Numbered from the stretch's first letter, positions 16,895 through 26,795 are shown. The stretch: 64,000 bases of DNA from Comamonadaceae bacterium (GCA_007280205.1 QYPX01000230.1:1-64000), one strand, 5' to 3'. The notes: generated from the sequence alone by a model not told the origin. Translations and numbers: made by a program.

Positions 16895-19804
16895 ATGTCC
16901 GCCATCCCGCTTCACGATCCGACAGCCGCACCGCTGGTCGGCGCCAGCACCGATACGCGAAACACCACGTGTTATATGTGTGCTTGCCGTTGTGGCATCC
17001 GGGTTCACCTGCGCAATGGCGAGGTGCGCTACATCGAGGGCAATCCGGATCATCCACTGAACCAGGGGGTGATCTGCGCCAAGGGCTCGGCCGGCATCAT
17101 GAAGCAGTACTCGCCGGCGCGCCTCGGCAAGCCCTTGCTGCGCAAACCGGGCAGCGAGCGAGGCGACGGCCAGTTCAATGAGATCGAGTGGGAGGAAGCC
17201 TTCTCGATACTGGAGCAGCGTTTAAAGAAAATACGCGCGACCGACCCGAAACAGTTCGCCCTGTTCACCGGACGCGACCAGATGCAGGCACTGACCGGCC
17301 TCTTTGCGCGCCAGTTTGGTACGCCGAACTACGCGGCGCACGGCGGCTTTTGTTCAGTCAATATGGCCGCCGGCATGATTTACACCATCGGTGGCTCCTT
17401 TTGGGAGTTTGGTGGTCCCGATCTGGAACGTGCCAAGCTGTTTGTGATGATGGGTACGTCCGAAGATCATCACTCCAACCCGATGAAAATTGCGCTGGCG
17501 AAATTCAAACGCGACGGCGGGCGTTTCATTTCCATCAATCCGGTGCGCACGGGTTACTCGGCGATCGCCGACGAATGGTTGCCAATCAAGCCGGGCACCG
17601 ACGGCGCCCTGCTGCTGGCCCTGATCCACGAGTTGATCGCGCTCGGCCTGTATGACCGTGAATTCCTGGTGCGCTATACCAACTCAGGCCAGTTGGTCAA
17701 CATGGACGACGTGCACGACGAATTTGGCATGTTTGTGCGCACCGAAGTGCCAAAAGAAGAAGGCTGCTTTGATCCGCAAAACAAGCTTTGGTGGGATCGG
17801 GCGAGCAACCGGGCTGTTGTGACGCACACCGAGGGCTGCGACCCGTTTCTGCTGGGCGAGTTTGCGCTGCCTGACGGCACGCTGGTCAAGCCGGCATTTC
17901 AGCTTTTGAAAGAGCGGGTGGACGAATACACGCCCGAATGGGCCGCGGGCATTACCGGCATCCCGGCCGAGGCGATTCGTCGCCTGGCACATGAGATGGG
18001 CGTCACCGCACGCGACCAGAAAATTGAGTTGCCTATCCCCTGGACCGACAGTTGGGGCAAGGAGCACGACAGCGTGACCGGAAATCCGGTCGCCTTCCAC
18101 GCTATGCGAGGTCTGGCCGCCCATTCCAACGGCTTTCACACGACCCGCTCGCTGGCTATTCTGATGACCTTGCTCGGCACCATCGACCGACCTGGCGGTT
18201 TTCGCCACAAGGCTCCATTCCCGCGCCCAATTCCACCGTGCGCCAAGACGCCTAACACGCCACTGGCGATACGACCCAACTCGCCGCTCGACGGCATGGG
18301 CCTGGGTTGGCCGGCCGAGCCCGATGACCTGTTTGTCGATGACGACGGTAAACCAGTCCGCATCGACAAGGCGTTCTCCTGGGAATACCCGCTCTCGGTT
18401 CACGGAATGATGCACAACGTCATCACCAACGCCTGGCGCGGTGACCCGTACCCGATCGACACGCTGATGCTGTTTATGTCGAACATGGCATGGAATTCGA
18501 CCATGAACACGACGCAGGTGCGTCAAATGCTCAACGACAAGCGTGAGGATGGCGAGTACAAAATCCCGTTCCTGGTTGTCTGTGACGCTTTTCAGTCAGA
18601 GACTGTCGCGTTCGCAGATCTGGTGCTGCCAGATACCAGCTACCTCGAACGTCACGATGTGATGTCGATGTTGGATCGGCCGATTTCCGAGTTTGATGCG
18701 CTGATTGATGCGGTACGCATTCCGGTGCTGCCACCCAGCGGTCAATGCAAGCCGTTTCAGGAAGTGCTGATAGAACTCGCCGGTCGTCTCCAATTTCCGG
18801 CCTTTGTGCGCCCCGGCGGCGAACGCAAGTTCCGTGACTACCCCGATTTCATCGTCAACTATGAGACCGAACCTGGCTCCGGCATCGGCTTTCTGTCGGG
18901 CTGGCGTGGCAAGGGTGGTGAGAAATTCATGCGCGGCGAACCCAATCCGCGCCAGTGGGAAATGTATGCGCAGAACAACTGCGTGCACCAGCACAAGCTG
19001 CCTCCTTCTTACCAGTACATGCGCAACTGGAACAAGGGCTACCTTGAGTGGTCACAGCGCAACCGTATCCAGCGCTACGCCGAACCAATCCTGATTCATG
19101 TGTACTCCGAGGTGCTGCAAAAATTTCGTCTGGCGGCGCAGGGTCGGGGCATGTCGCGCAAACCGCCAGCGCATCTCAAGAAGCGCATCGAGACCTACTT
19201 TGACCCCTTGCCGTTCTACTATGAGCCGATCGAAGCACAGCGATCCGATCTGGTGAAATATCCGCTCAACGCGGTGACCCAGCGGCCGATGGCGATGTAC
19301 CACTCGTGGGATTCGCAAAACGCCTGGCTGCGCCAGATTCATACGCACAACCATCTGTTTGTCAATCCGCGTGTCGCCCGTTCGGCCGGCGTTGAAGACG
19401 GCGGCTGGATGTGGGTCGAGTCGGAGTGGGGCAAGGTGCGCTGCATGGCCAGCTATTCCGAAGCCGTGGAGCCGGGCACCGTCTGGACCTGGAACGCCAT
19501 TGGCAAGGCCGCCGGCGCCTGGCAGCTTGCGAGCGATGCCAACGAGTCGCAGCGCGGTTTCCTGCTGAACCACCTGATCAGTGAAGAACTGGCTGGCAAG
19601 TCGGGCGAAGGCGTTCTGTCCAATTCCGATCCGGTCACGGGTCAGGCAGCCTGGTACGACGTGCGGGTTCGGATCTATCCAGCTGATCCCGCTGAGCCCA
19701 AGACCAGTTGGCCGCAATTCAAGGCTGTCCCGGCCGTGCCCGGTAGCCGCCAGAGCAAGCACCGCCTTCAAGCCTTTTTTGCCGGTCGCGGGGAGTGGAA
19801 ATGA
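16895..19804 (+). CDS. soeA: SoeA, molybdopterin subunit of cytoplasmic sulfite dehydrogenase
   Basis: A 969-residue complex iron-sulfur molybdoenzyme of the DMSO-reductase family. The N-terminal cluster ligands are C26-x2-C29-x3-C33 in TTCYMCACRCGI, with a fourth cysteine in GVICAKGSAG. There is no twin-arginine signal, in line with the cytoplasmic SoeABC enzyme that oxidises sulfite to sulfate and passes electrons to quinone. The region around 440-460 carries the molybdopterin-binding part of the family. The coupled soeB/soeC genes and the dsr and apr genes nearby support the call over polysulfide or thiosulfate reductase, which are usually exported. The soeB start overlaps its stop. Confidence 0.9.
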   Translation: MSAIPLHDPTAAPLVGASTDTRNTTCYMCACRCGIRVHLRNGEVRYIEGNPDHPLNQGVICAKGSAGIMKQYSPARLGKPLLRKPGSERGDGQFNEIEWEEAFSILEQRLKKIRATDPKQFALFTGRDQMQALTGLFARQFGTPNYAAHGGFCSVNMAAGMIYTIGGSFWEFGGPDLERAKLFVMMGTSEDHHSNPMKIALAKFKRDGGRFISINPVRTGYSAIADEWLPIKPGTDGALLLALIHELIALGLYDREFLVRYTNSGQLVNMDDVHDEFGMFVRTEVPKEEGCFDPQNKLWWDRASNRAVVTHTEGCDPFLLGEFALPDGTLVKPAFQLLKERVDEYTPEWAAGITGIPAEAIRRLAHEMGVTARDQKIELPIPWTDSWGKEHDSVTGNPVAFHAMRGLAAHSNGFHTTRSLAILMTLLGTIDRPGGFRHKAPFPRPIPPCAKTPNTPLAIRPNSPLDGMGLGWPAEPDDLFVDDDGKPVRIDKAFSWEYPLSVHGMMHNVITNAWRGDPYPIDTLMLFMSNMAWNSTMNTTQVRQMLNDKREDGEYKIPFLVVCDAFQSETVAFADLVLPDTSYLERHDVMSMLDRPISEFDALIDAVRIPVLPPSGQCKPFQEVLIELAGRLQFPAFVRPGGERKFRDYPDFIVNYETEPGSGIGFLSGWRGKGGEKFMRGEPNPRQWEMYAQNNCVHQHKLPPSYQYMRNWNKGYLEWSQRNRIQRYAEPILIHVYSEVLQKFRLAAQGRGMSRKPPAHLKKRIETYFDPLPFYYEPIEAQRSDLVKYPLNAVTQRPMAMYHSWDSQNAWLRQIHTHNHLFVNPRVARSAGVEDGGWMWVESEWGKVRCMASYSEAVEPGTVWTWNAIGKAAGAWQLASDANESQRGFLLNHLISEELAGKSGEGVLSNSDPVTGQAAWYDVRVRIYPADPAEPKTSWPQFKAVPAVPGSRQSKHRLQAFFAGRGEWK

Positions 19805-20532
19805 CCCAACTGGCGCTGGTCATCGATCTCAACGTCTGCGTTGGTTGCCACGCCTGCGTTACCAGTTGCAAGCAATGGAACACGTCCGGCGCAGCCGGGC
19901 CGCTGGCAGACTTCAATCCCTACGATGCCGATCCAGGCGGCACGTTTTTCAATCGTGTGCAGACCTTCGAAGTTGGTGAGTACCCCAACACGCAGACGGT
20001 TCACTTTCCAAAATCCTGCCTCCACTGCGAAGACCCACCGTGCGTCCCGGTTTGTCCGACCGGTGCCAGCTACAAGCGCGCAGATGACGGTGTGGTGCTG
20101 GTCGACTTCAACAAATGCATTGGTTGCAAATACTGTACCTGGGCTTGCCCTTACGGCGCACGTGAACTCGACGACGAGCGCAAGGTCATGACCAAGTGCA
20201 CGCTGTGTGTCGACCGGATCCACAATGCCGCCCTGCCTGAGCGCGAACGCCAGCCGGCTTGCGTGCTGGCTTGCCCGACCAGTGCGCGTTTGTTCGGTGA
20301 CATCCACGATTCGGAATCAGCCGTTTCGCTCGCCATTCGTGAGCGGGCGGGCTACGCGCTGATGCCGGAGTGGGGCACCCATCCCTCGAACCACTACCTG
20401 CCGCGCCGCAAGGCAGCCATGCGCATGCATCGGGACGAACTGGTCCGGATCGACAACCCCCTCAAGATCGACGGTCTGCTGCCCAAGCCAGCCAAGACTG
20501 AACCGTCGCTCGACGATATGGCGGCCTGGTAA
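19801..20532 (+). CDS. soeB: SoeB, iron-sulfur subunit of sulfite dehydrogenase
   Basis: A 243-residue ferredoxin-type electron-transfer subunit with four cysteine groups (CVGCHACVTSCKQWN, CLHCEDPPCVPVCPTG, CIGCKYCTWACPYG, and CTLCVDR with CVLACPTS), fit for four [4Fe-4S] clusters. There is no signal peptide, so it stays in the cytoplasm with SoeA. The ATG at 19801 overlaps the soeA stop as ATGA. The C-terminal region after residue 180 lacks cysteines and may contact SoeC. Confidence 0.92.
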   Translation: MTQLALVIDLNVCVGCHACVTSCKQWNTSGAAGPLADFNPYDADPGGTFFNRVQTFEVGEYPNTQTVHFPKSCLHCEDPPCVPVCPTGASYKRADDGVVLVDFNKCIGCKYCTWACPYGARELDDERKVMTKCTLCVDRIHNAALPERERQPACVLACPTSARLFGDIHDSESAVSLAIRERAGYALMPEWGTHPSNHYLPRRKAAMRMHRDELVRIDNPLKIDGLLPKPAKTEPSLDDMAAW

Positions 20533-20542
20533 CAAAGCCATC

Positions 20543-21523
20543 ATGAAACCAGCCTTCTCCGTCATCTTTCTGACCACGCTGATAGGCGCTGCCCAGGGCT
20601 TGTTTCTGGCGTTGTTCACAGCACAGTCCTATGCGCTGTTCAATCTGCTGCCGCAGCAGGACAGCCAGTCGTTCTACGCTATTGGCACGCTGCTGGTGCT
20701 GGCACTTGGCGTTCTCGGATTGATCAGCTCCTTCTTTCACCTTGGCAGGCCCGAGCGCGCCTGGCGCTCGGCCGCCATGTGGCGTACCTCGTGGCTGTCG
20801 CGCGAAATCATCATGCTGCCTAGCTTCATGGGTGTGGTGCTGCTCTACGGCATTGTCCACTTCATCGGCTGGAAGCCGACCGTGGCCACACTACCCGATG
20901 GCGTTGTGATCGATGTCACGGTGCTGCTGGGTATCCTGGGGACGCTCCTTGCGTTTGCGCTATTTATCAGCACGGCGATGATTTACGCCTGCCTGGCGTT
21001 CCTGCCTGAATGGCACAGTCCGCTGACGGTGCTGAACTACATTCTGCTCGGCGGTGCCTCTGGCTTCACGCTGGCGGCGGCCTTCGCGGCCAGCAACGCA
21101 CCTGAACTCACTGGTTTTTTTGCAGGCTGGGCTCTGATCATCACCGTGCTTGCCTTTGCCAGTCGTGCTGCATCGCTGCTTCGCAACAACCGACTGCGGC
21201 CGAAGTCGACGCTGCAAACCGCCATCGGCATCAAACATCCTCGAATCATCCAGAAGTCGACCGGATTTTTGGGTGGCTCGGTCAGCAACCGGGAGTTTGT
21301 TCACGGCTGCTCAGCTGCCTGCTTGCGCTCAGTCAAATGGATCTTTCTGGCGGCGGTCTTTGTTGCGCCGGTGTTGCTGCTGGCTGCCGGACTTTGGGCC
21401 AATAGCAGCAAGCTGCTGCCATTGGCCTTTGCCGTGCAGTACCTTGGACTGCTTGCCGAGCGCTGGTTCTTTTTTGCCCAGGCGAACCATCCGCAGAGTC
21501 TCTATTACCAGGCGGTTTGTTGA
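20543..21523 (+). CDS. soeC: SoeC, DmsC/NrfD-like membrane anchor
   Basis: A 326-residue integral membrane protein with about eight hydrophobic helices. It resembles DmsC-type anchors, which bind quinone and hold the SoeAB catalytic pair on the inner membrane. Typical DmsC-like stretches include SSFFHLGRPERAWR near residue 55 and WFFFAQANHPQSLYY at the C-terminus. It begins 10 bases after soeB and is followed after 35 bases by sat. Confidence 0.9.
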   Translation: MKPAFSVIFLTTLIGAAQGLFLALFTAQSYALFNLLPQQDSQSFYAIGTLLVLALGVLGLISSFFHLGRPERAWRSAAMWRTSWLSREIIMLPSFMGVVLLYGIVHFIGWKPTVATLPDGVVIDVTVLLGILGTLLAFALFISTAMIYACLAFLPEWHSPLTVLNYILLGGASGFTLAAAFAASNAPELTGFFAGWALIITVLAFASRAASLLRNNRLRPKSTLQTAIGIKHPRIIQKSTGFLGGSVSNREFVHGCSAACLRSVKWIFLAAVFVAPVLLLAAGLWANSSKLLPLAFAVQYLGLLAERWFFFAQANHPQSLYYQAVC

Positions 21524-21558
21524 GTTTTGAAACATCCATACTTTGAGGAAACATTGCT

Positions 21559-22734
21559 ATGTCTTTAGTTGAACCCCATGGCGGGCGCGGCCTGCTTGAA
21601 TTGCTGCTCGAGGGCGATCAACTCGCCGCCGAGCTGGCGCGTGCTGACGGCTTGCCCAAGGTGCGCGTCAGTTCGCGCGAAAAGGGCGACATCATCATGC
21701 TCGGTATTGGCGGCTTTACTCCGCTGGAGGGCTTCATGACGCATGCCGACTGGATTGGCATCTGCGATGGCATGAAGATGGCGAGTGGCTTGTTCTGGCC
21801 CATCCCGATCACTCTCTCGACCGACCCGGCAACTGCTGCCGGCATCCAGATCGGCGGTGAAATTGCGCTGACCGATCCGGACAACGGCAGCGTCCTGGCG
21901 ACCATGCGCGTGACCGAGAAATATGCCATCGACAAGGCGCACGAATGTGCCACCGTATTCAAGACCACCGATCCCAAGCATCCTGGCGTCAAGTTGGTGA
22001 TGGATCAGGGCGATGTCAATCTCGCTGGTCCGCTGAAAGTTCTGTCACAGGGTGACTTTCCGGAGAAATACGGTGCCCTGTTCATGTCGCCCAAGCAGAC
22101 GCGCGCGCAGTTCGCGGCCATGGGATGGAACAAGGTTGCTGCCTTTCAGACCCGCAATCCGATGCACCGGTCGCACGAGTACCTGGCCAAGATTGCGATC
22201 GAGACCTGCGACGGTGTACTGATTCATTCCCTGCTTGGCAACCTCAAGCCAGGTGATATTCCAGCCGAAGTACGGGCCGAGGCGATTGCCACGCTGACAG
22301 AGAACTACTTTGTCAAGAAGACCGTGATTCAAGCCGGCTACCCGCTGGATATGCGGTATGCAGGTCCGCGTGAAGCCTTGCTGCACGCGCTGTTCCGGCA
22401 GAACTACGGCTGCTCGCACCAGATTGTGGGCCGCGACCACGCCGGCGTTGGCAGCTACTACGGTCCGTTCGACGCGCATCACATTTTCGACACGATTCCC
22501 CAGGATGCGCTGCAGACACAGCCACTCAAGATCGACATCTCATTCTGGTGCTACAAATGCGGCGGCATGGCATCCGGACGCACCTGCCCGCACACCGACG
22601 CCGACCGGCTTCAGGTGTCAGGCACGCAGTTGCGTAAGTCACTGTCCGAAGGCGCACCGATTGCGCCGGAATTCAGTCGCCCCGAAGTGCTGGCAATCCT
22701 GCGCGAGTATTACGCCGGCATTGACAGTCAATGA
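21559..22734 (+). CDS. sat: dissimilatory ATP sulfurylase
   Basis: A 391-residue ATP sulfurylase. In sulfur oxidisers it makes ATP and sulfate from APS and pyrophosphate. The ATP-site motifs are [13 protein letters not shown] (QxRNP plus HxxH) near residue 199 and [12 protein letters not shown] near 293. A zinc-type cysteine group, [15 protein letters not shown], lies near 331 and is typical of the dissimilatory bacterial form. AGGAAAC precedes the ATG. It is followed by aprBA, so the indirect sulfite pathway is complete. A pyrophosphatase fragment (hppA, 62415-62914) lies far away. Confidence 0.96.
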   Translation: MSLVEPHGGRGLLELLLEGDQLAAELARADGLPKVRVSSREKGDIIMLGIGGFTPLEGFMTHADWIGICDGMKMASGLFWPIPITLSTDPATAAGIQIGGEIALTDPDNGSVLATMRVTEKYAIDKAHECATVFKTTDPKHPGVKLVMDQGDVNLAGPLKVLSQGDFPEKYGALFMSPKQTRAQFAAMGWNKVAAFQTRNPMHRSHEYLAKIAIETCDGVLIHSLLGNLKPGDIPAEVRAEAIATLTENYFVKKTVIQAGYPLDMRYAGPREALLHALFRQNYGCSHQIVGRDHAGVGSYYGPFDAHHIFDTIPQDALQTQPLKIDISFWCYKCGGMASGRTCPHTDADRLQVSGTQLRKSLSEGAPIAPEFSRPEVLAILREYYAGIDSQ

Positions 22735-22771
22735 TTCCCGTAAACCCCAACCCTAAAGAAGGAGAAGTTAA

Positions 22772-23248
22772 ATGCCCACCTATGTGAGAACCGATAAGTG
22801 CGATGGATGCAAAGGACAGGACAAGACCGCTTGCATGTACATTTGCCCCCACGATTTGATGGCACTGGACAAGGATGGTTCGCAAACCGGCCATGCGATG
22901 AAGGCGTGGAACCAGGAGCCTGAGCAGTGCTGGGAATGCTATTCCTGCGTCAAGATCTGCCCTCAAAATGCGATTGAAGTACGGCACTACGCTGACATCG
23001 TGCCGCTCGGCGGTTCGGTGCAACCGCTGCGTGGCTCGGACTCCATCATGTGGACCATCAAGTTCCGCAACGGTACCTTGAAGCGCTTCAAGTTTCCGAT
23101 CCGCACGACCGCAGAAGGGTCGATTGACCCGTTCGGCGGCAAACCAATGCCAAAAATGGCCGACCTCACAGCGCCGGGTGTCTTTACCCAGGAAGTGATG
23201 GGCGGTTATCGCCCCGGCAAGCCCGAAGAACTGCTGCGCCGCGGCTGA
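22772..23248 (+). CDS. aprB: APS reductase beta subunit
   Basis: A 158-residue ferredoxin-like subunit. Cysteines for two [4Fe-4S] clusters are in CDGCKGQDKTACMYICPHD near residue 10 and CWECYSCVKICPQNAIEV near 53. The C-terminal 90 residues form the tail that wraps AprA in known structures. AprBA here would run in the AMP- and sulfite-consuming direction to make APS, passing electrons to a Qmo complex (qmoAB-hdrCB at 30556-35607). The ribosome binding site AAGGAGAA is strong. aprA follows after 33 bases. Confidence 0.96.
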   Translation: MPTYVRTDKCDGCKGQDKTACMYICPHDLMALDKDGSQTGHAMKAWNQEPEQCWECYSCVKICPQNAIEVRHYADIVPLGGSVQPLRGSDSIMWTIKFRNGTLKRFKFPIRTTAEGSIDPFGGKPMPKMADLTAPGVFTQEVMGGYRPGKPEELLRRG

Positions 23249-23281
23249 TCCCTACATCATCAACACATTGAGGAACCAAAA

Positions 23282-25309
23282 ATGACTGGAACATTTGAAG
23301 CACCCGAAGTCGTCGTGGAAGAACTCGACATTCTGCTGATTGGCGGCGGTATGGCCTGCTGCGGCACGGCCTACGAAATGATGCGCTGGGCCGAGGCCGT
23401 CAAGGCCGAGACCGGCAAGGATCTCAAGATCAAGCTGGTGGACAAAGCAGCGCTGGACCGTTCAGGCGCGGTGGCGCAGGGCTTGTCCGCGATCAATACC
23501 TACATCGGACCCGATCTGGATCCGGCCGACTACACCCGTATGGTCTCCAACGACCTGATGGGCATCACCCGCGACGATCTGGTCTACGACCTGGGTCGGG
23601 TGGTTGACGACTCGGTGCACCTGTTCGAAGAATGGGGCCTGCCGATCTGGAAGACCGACGCTGAGGGCGTGCGTCACGATGGCGCAGACGCCGAGAAAGA
23701 AGGCATCCCGGCCCTGAAGGATGGCGGCAAGCCAGTGCGCTCAGGCAAGTGGCAGATCATGATCAATGGTGAATCCTACAAGTGGATCGTTGCCGAAGCA
23801 GCAAAGAAGGCACTTGGTCTGGATCGCATCGAGGAGCGCGTCTTCATCGTCCATCTGATTAACGACAAGAACGACCCCAGCCGCATCGCTGGTGCAGCGG
23901 GCTTCTCGGTGCGCGAAAACAAGATCTACATTTACAAGGCCAAGGCGGTCATGCTGGCGGCCGGTGGCTGCGTCAATCTGTTCCGTCCGCGCTCGGTCGG
24001 CGAGGGCGCGGGCCGTGCCTGGTATCCGGTCTGGAATGCGGGTTCGACCTATGCCATGGCGGCTGAGGCTGGCGCCGAAATGACCATGATGGAAAACCGG
24101 TTTGTGCCGGCTCGCTTCAAGGACGGGTACGGTCCGGTCGGTGCCTGGTTCCTGCTGTTCAAGGCCAAGGCCACCAATGCCTATGGCGAAGACTACATGG
24201 TCAAGAACAAGGACATGCTCAACGACTATCCGCCCTATGGCGGTGCCATCGTGCCACCGGCCTGTCTGCGCAACCACCTTATGTTGCACGAGATGAAGGA
24301 GGGGCGCGGCCCGATCTGGATGGACACCGTGGCCGCCCTGGCCAAGCTGGCCGAAACCCTGACGCCGAAGGAAGTGAAGCATCTGGAAGCCGAAGCCTGG
24401 GAAGACTTTCTCGACATGTGCGTCGGTCAGTGCGGCATCTGGGTCGGCGAGAACGTGGATCCGCGCGAGAAGAACTCCGAGCTGATGCCCACTGAGCCCT
24501 ATCTGCTGGGCTCGCACTCCGGTTGCTGCGGCATTTGGGTTTCCGGACCGACCGATCTGGGCGCGCCGACCACCGAAGAGTACGCGGACGTGCCGGCGCA
24601 CCTGCCCAAGGGCTGGAACTGGGGCTACCGCTCCATGACCACGGTCAAGGGCCTGTTCACGGCGGGTGACGGTGTGGGCGCTTCCGGCCACAAGTTCTCG
24701 TCCGGTTCCCATGCCGAAGGCCGTCTGGCCGCCAAGGCGATGATCAAGTATGCCTTGGACACTGCTGATTTCAAACTTGAGTTTGACGAGAGCACTGAGC
24801 AGATCGCAGCGGCGATCTGGAAGCCGGTGCGCACCTTCCTGGAACACAAGGACTACACCACGGCGATCGACATCAATCCGCACTACATCACGCCCAAGAT
24901 GCTGCAAATGCGCTTGCAGAAGATCATGGATGAGTATGTGGCGGGTTGCAGCACCTACTACAACACCAACGACAAGATGCTCGGGGTGGCTGAAGAGAAG
25001 CTTGAGTTGTTGAAGGAAGACGCTGAAAAGATGCGCGCCAAAGATCTGCACGAACTGCTGCGGGCCTGGGAAAACTACCACCGCATCCTGACTGCCGAGG
25101 TCCACATGAAGCACATCCAGTTCCGTGAAGAATCCCGCTATCCGGGCTTCTACTATCGCACCGACAAGAATTTTGTCGATGAAGAAAACTGGCATTGCTT
25201 CGTCAACTCGATCTACGACAAGACCACCAAAGAGTGGACTTGCTTCAAGCGCAAGCACGTTGATCTGGTGGACAAATCGAAGCTCTTCAAAGCACCAGCG
25301 CCACACTAA
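23282..25309 (+). CDS. aprA: APS reductase alpha subunit
   Basis: A 675-residue FAD protein. The dinucleotide-binding motif ILLIGGGMACCGTAYEM is near residue 20, and SGAVAQGLSAINTYIG near 62 belongs to the AprA FAD/substrate region. FTAGDGVGASGHKFSSGSH near 459 is another family hallmark. It oxidises sulfite plus AMP to APS together with AprB. Its length is slightly above the 620-660 residues I recall for the family, but nothing looks inserted. The gene ends the soe-sat-apr unit and is followed at once by an intrinsic terminator. Confidence 0.96.
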   Translation: MTGTFEAPEVVVEELDILLIGGGMACCGTAYEMMRWAEAVKAETGKDLKIKLVDKAALDRSGAVAQGLSAINTYIGPDLDPADYTRMVSNDLMGITRDDLVYDLGRVVDDSVHLFEEWGLPIWKTDAEGVRHDGADAEKEGIPALKDGGKPVRSGKWQIMINGESYKWIVAEAAKKALGLDRIEERVFIVHLINDKNDPSRIAGAAGFSVRENKIYIYKAKAVMLAAGGCVNLFRPRSVGEGAGRAWYPVWNAGSTYAMAAEAGAEMTMMENRFVPARFKDGYGPVGAWFLLFKAKATNAYGEDYMVKNKDMLNDYPPYGGAIVPPACLRNHLMLHEMKEGRGPIWMDTVAALAKLAETLTPKEVKHLEAEAWEDFLDMCVGQCGIWVGENVDPREKNSELMPTEPYLLGSHSGCCGIWVSGPTDLGAPTTEEYADVPAHLPKGWNWGYRSMTTVKGLFTAGDGVGASGHKFSSGSHAEGRLAAKAMIKYALDTADFKLEFDESTEQIAAAIWKPVRTFLEHKDYTTAIDINPHYITPKMLQMRLQKIMDEYVAGCSTYYNTNDKMLGVAEEKLELLKEDAEKMRAKDLHELLRAWENYHRILTAEVHMKHIQFREESRYPGFYYRTDKNFVDEENWHCFVNSIYDKTTKEWTCFKRKHVDLVDKSKLFKAPAPH

Positions 25310-25342
25310 CGCTTTGTTGCGATTAGTCGAGTAAAGTCGCAA

Positions 25343-25377
25343 AGGCCGGGCGCCGCAAGGTGTCCGGCCTGTTTTTA
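25343..25377 (+). terminator. intrinsic terminator after aprA
   Basis: A 12-bp stem, AGGCCGGGCGCC with GGTGTCCGGCCT (two G-U pairs), closes a GCAA tetraloop and is followed by TGTTTTTAT. This is a textbook rho-independent terminator, 34 bases after the aprA stop. It separates the soe-sat-apr unit from the Cys-cluster gene. Confidence 0.93.
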
Positions 25378-25396
25378 TATTGGACAAGGTATCAAA

Positions 25397-26299
25397 ATGA
25401 ACGAAGACACGACACAGAATCTGCCTTTTCCCGTCAATCCAGTACTGCCGCAGACCTTTGATGCCAACAAGGTGATCCAGTTTCAATGCCGCAAGGGCAT
25501 TGCCTGCTGGAACGCATGTTGCAGCAATATCGACATTTCACTCACGCCGTACGACATTCTGCGACTCAAGCTGCGCTTTGAGATCAGTTCCGGCGCCTTT
25601 CTGCAGCAGTACACCTTGCCCTATGAAATTGAGCAAGGAAGCATTGCCGGCGTCAAACTGCGTCCGATTGCCAACGGCAGTGCCTGCCAGTTCATGACGC
25701 CGCAGGGCTGCAGCGTCTATGAAGACCGCCCGACTGCCTGCCGTTACTACCCGCTGGCCCTGCTGTCCTTGCGCCGCCAGGATGAAACCACTGACAGTAC
25801 CTCCTATGCACTGGTCGAAGAGCCCCACTGCCTGGGTCACAGGGAAGAGCGCTGCATCAGTGTGGCGGACTACCGCAAGGAGCAGGGACTGGACGACTAT
25901 GACGAACTGGCGCGCGGCTGGCGCCAACTGATCCTGAAGAAAAAGTCATCTGGGCCGAGCATTGGCAAGCCTTCCAAGCGCAGTCTGGAATTGTTTTTCA
26001 TGGTCTGCTACGACCTTGACCGGTTTAGCGAGTTTGTCGCGAGTGCGGGCTTCCGCCAACTCTACGATCTGCCGGCACAGGAGCTCAAAGACATTCTTTG
26101 CGACGACATTGCCTTGATGCAGTTTGGTTTTCGATTTCTCAGGCAAGTCCTGTTTGGCGAAGAAACCATCGCCTTGAGCAAAGAAGCCGCCGACCAGCGT
26201 CGCCTGCAGCGGATGGTCAAGAACCAGAGGTTGGAGACCGAAGCGGCCGCCCGGCGGGCCATGGAGCAAGACGAGATGCACGACGATTCGGACGATTGA
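25397..26299 (+). CDS. YkgJ-type cysteine cluster protein
   Basis: A 300-residue protein of the YkgJ/zinc- or iron-chelating cysteine cluster type. The signature is CRKGIACWNACCSNIDIS near residue 35, with further cysteines in CQFMTPQGCSVYEDRP and ACRYYP (near 98-120) typical of the family. Members are thought to bind a metal or Fe-S cluster, but the reaction is unknown. The last 40 residues are highly charged with a possible coiled coil (RRLQRMVKNQRLETEAAARR). It sits between the apr terminator and a DsrC-like gene; a role in sulfur oxidation is guilt by association. The start at 25397 is 19 bases past the T-tract. Confidence 0.85.
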   Translation: MNEDTTQNLPFPVNPVLPQTFDANKVIQFQCRKGIACWNACCSNIDISLTPYDILRLKLRFEISSGAFLQQYTLPYEIEQGSIAGVKLRPIANGSACQFMTPQGCSVYEDRPTACRYYPLALLSLRRQDETTDSTSYALVEEPHCLGHREERCISVADYRKEQGLDDYDELARGWRQLILKKKSSGPSIGKPSKRSLELFFMVCYDLDRFSEFVASAGFRQLYDLPAQELKDILCDDIALMQFGFRFLRQVLFGEETIALSKEAADQRRLQRMVKNQRLETEAAARRAMEQDEMHDDSDD

Positions 26300-26422
26300 G
26301 AGCCCTGAAGCCGAACTGCTACAAAACCTGTGGTCATAAGGACATGATGAATCGGTATTTGTGAATTGCGCTGGCCTGCCTTAGATTCGGCACTCTGCAT
26401 TGCATCCACAGGTACCAGATAC

Positions 26423-26770
26423 ATGATTCCCCAAAACAACATCACACGCGCTGCGAGCGCCATCGTTTCGTCCGCCCAATTTGATTGCAACGGCTATCTG
26501 GTCGATTCTGACTACTGGACTGATGACCTTGCCGAAGAACTGGCGAGACAGGCCGGCATCGCCGAACTGACGGCCAAACACTGGCAAGTCATCGGCATCG
26601 TGCGCGAGGGCTATTTTTCCATCGGCGCGCTGCCGGTGATGCGTCTGGTCTGTCGGGCTGCCGGTCTGGATTCGAGCCGTGGCCACGAGTTGTTCAACAG
26701 TTGCAGCAGTCTTTGGCGCATTGCCGGCCTGCCCAACCCCGGTGAAGAAGCCAGGGCCTACATGCACTGA
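26423..26770 (+). CDS. divergent DsrC/TusE-like protein without CysA and CysB
   Basis: A 115-residue protein of DsrC fold: DCNGYLVDSDYWTDDLAEEL, LTAKHWQVIGIVREGY and SSLWRIAGLPNPGEE follow the DsrC outline. In the arm, tryptophan replaces CysA and the end is NPGEEARAYMH, so CysB is absent. Three cysteines elsewhere (DCNG, RLVCRAAG, FNSCSS) are not at the redox positions. Like the protein at 57-386 it would be a non-catalytic, possibly regulatory paralogue, but it is more divergent. The start at 26423 is chosen to fit the family N-terminus, with an alternative upstream at 26366. It converges on the rhodanese gene. Confidence 0.85.
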   Translation: MIPQNNITRAASAIVSSAQFDCNGYLVDSDYWTDDLAEELARQAGIAELTAKHWQVIGIVREGYFSIGALPVMRLVCRAAGLDSSRGHELFNSCSSLWRIAGLPNPGEEARAYMH

Positions 26771-26795
26771 TGCGAGGTGTGGCGCCCGGCAGGAT

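Noticed and set aside
23741..25486. A 581-codon open frame on the minus strand opposite aprA
   Set aside because: Shadow of aprA. It crosses the intrinsic terminator and the start of the next gene, and has no family features.
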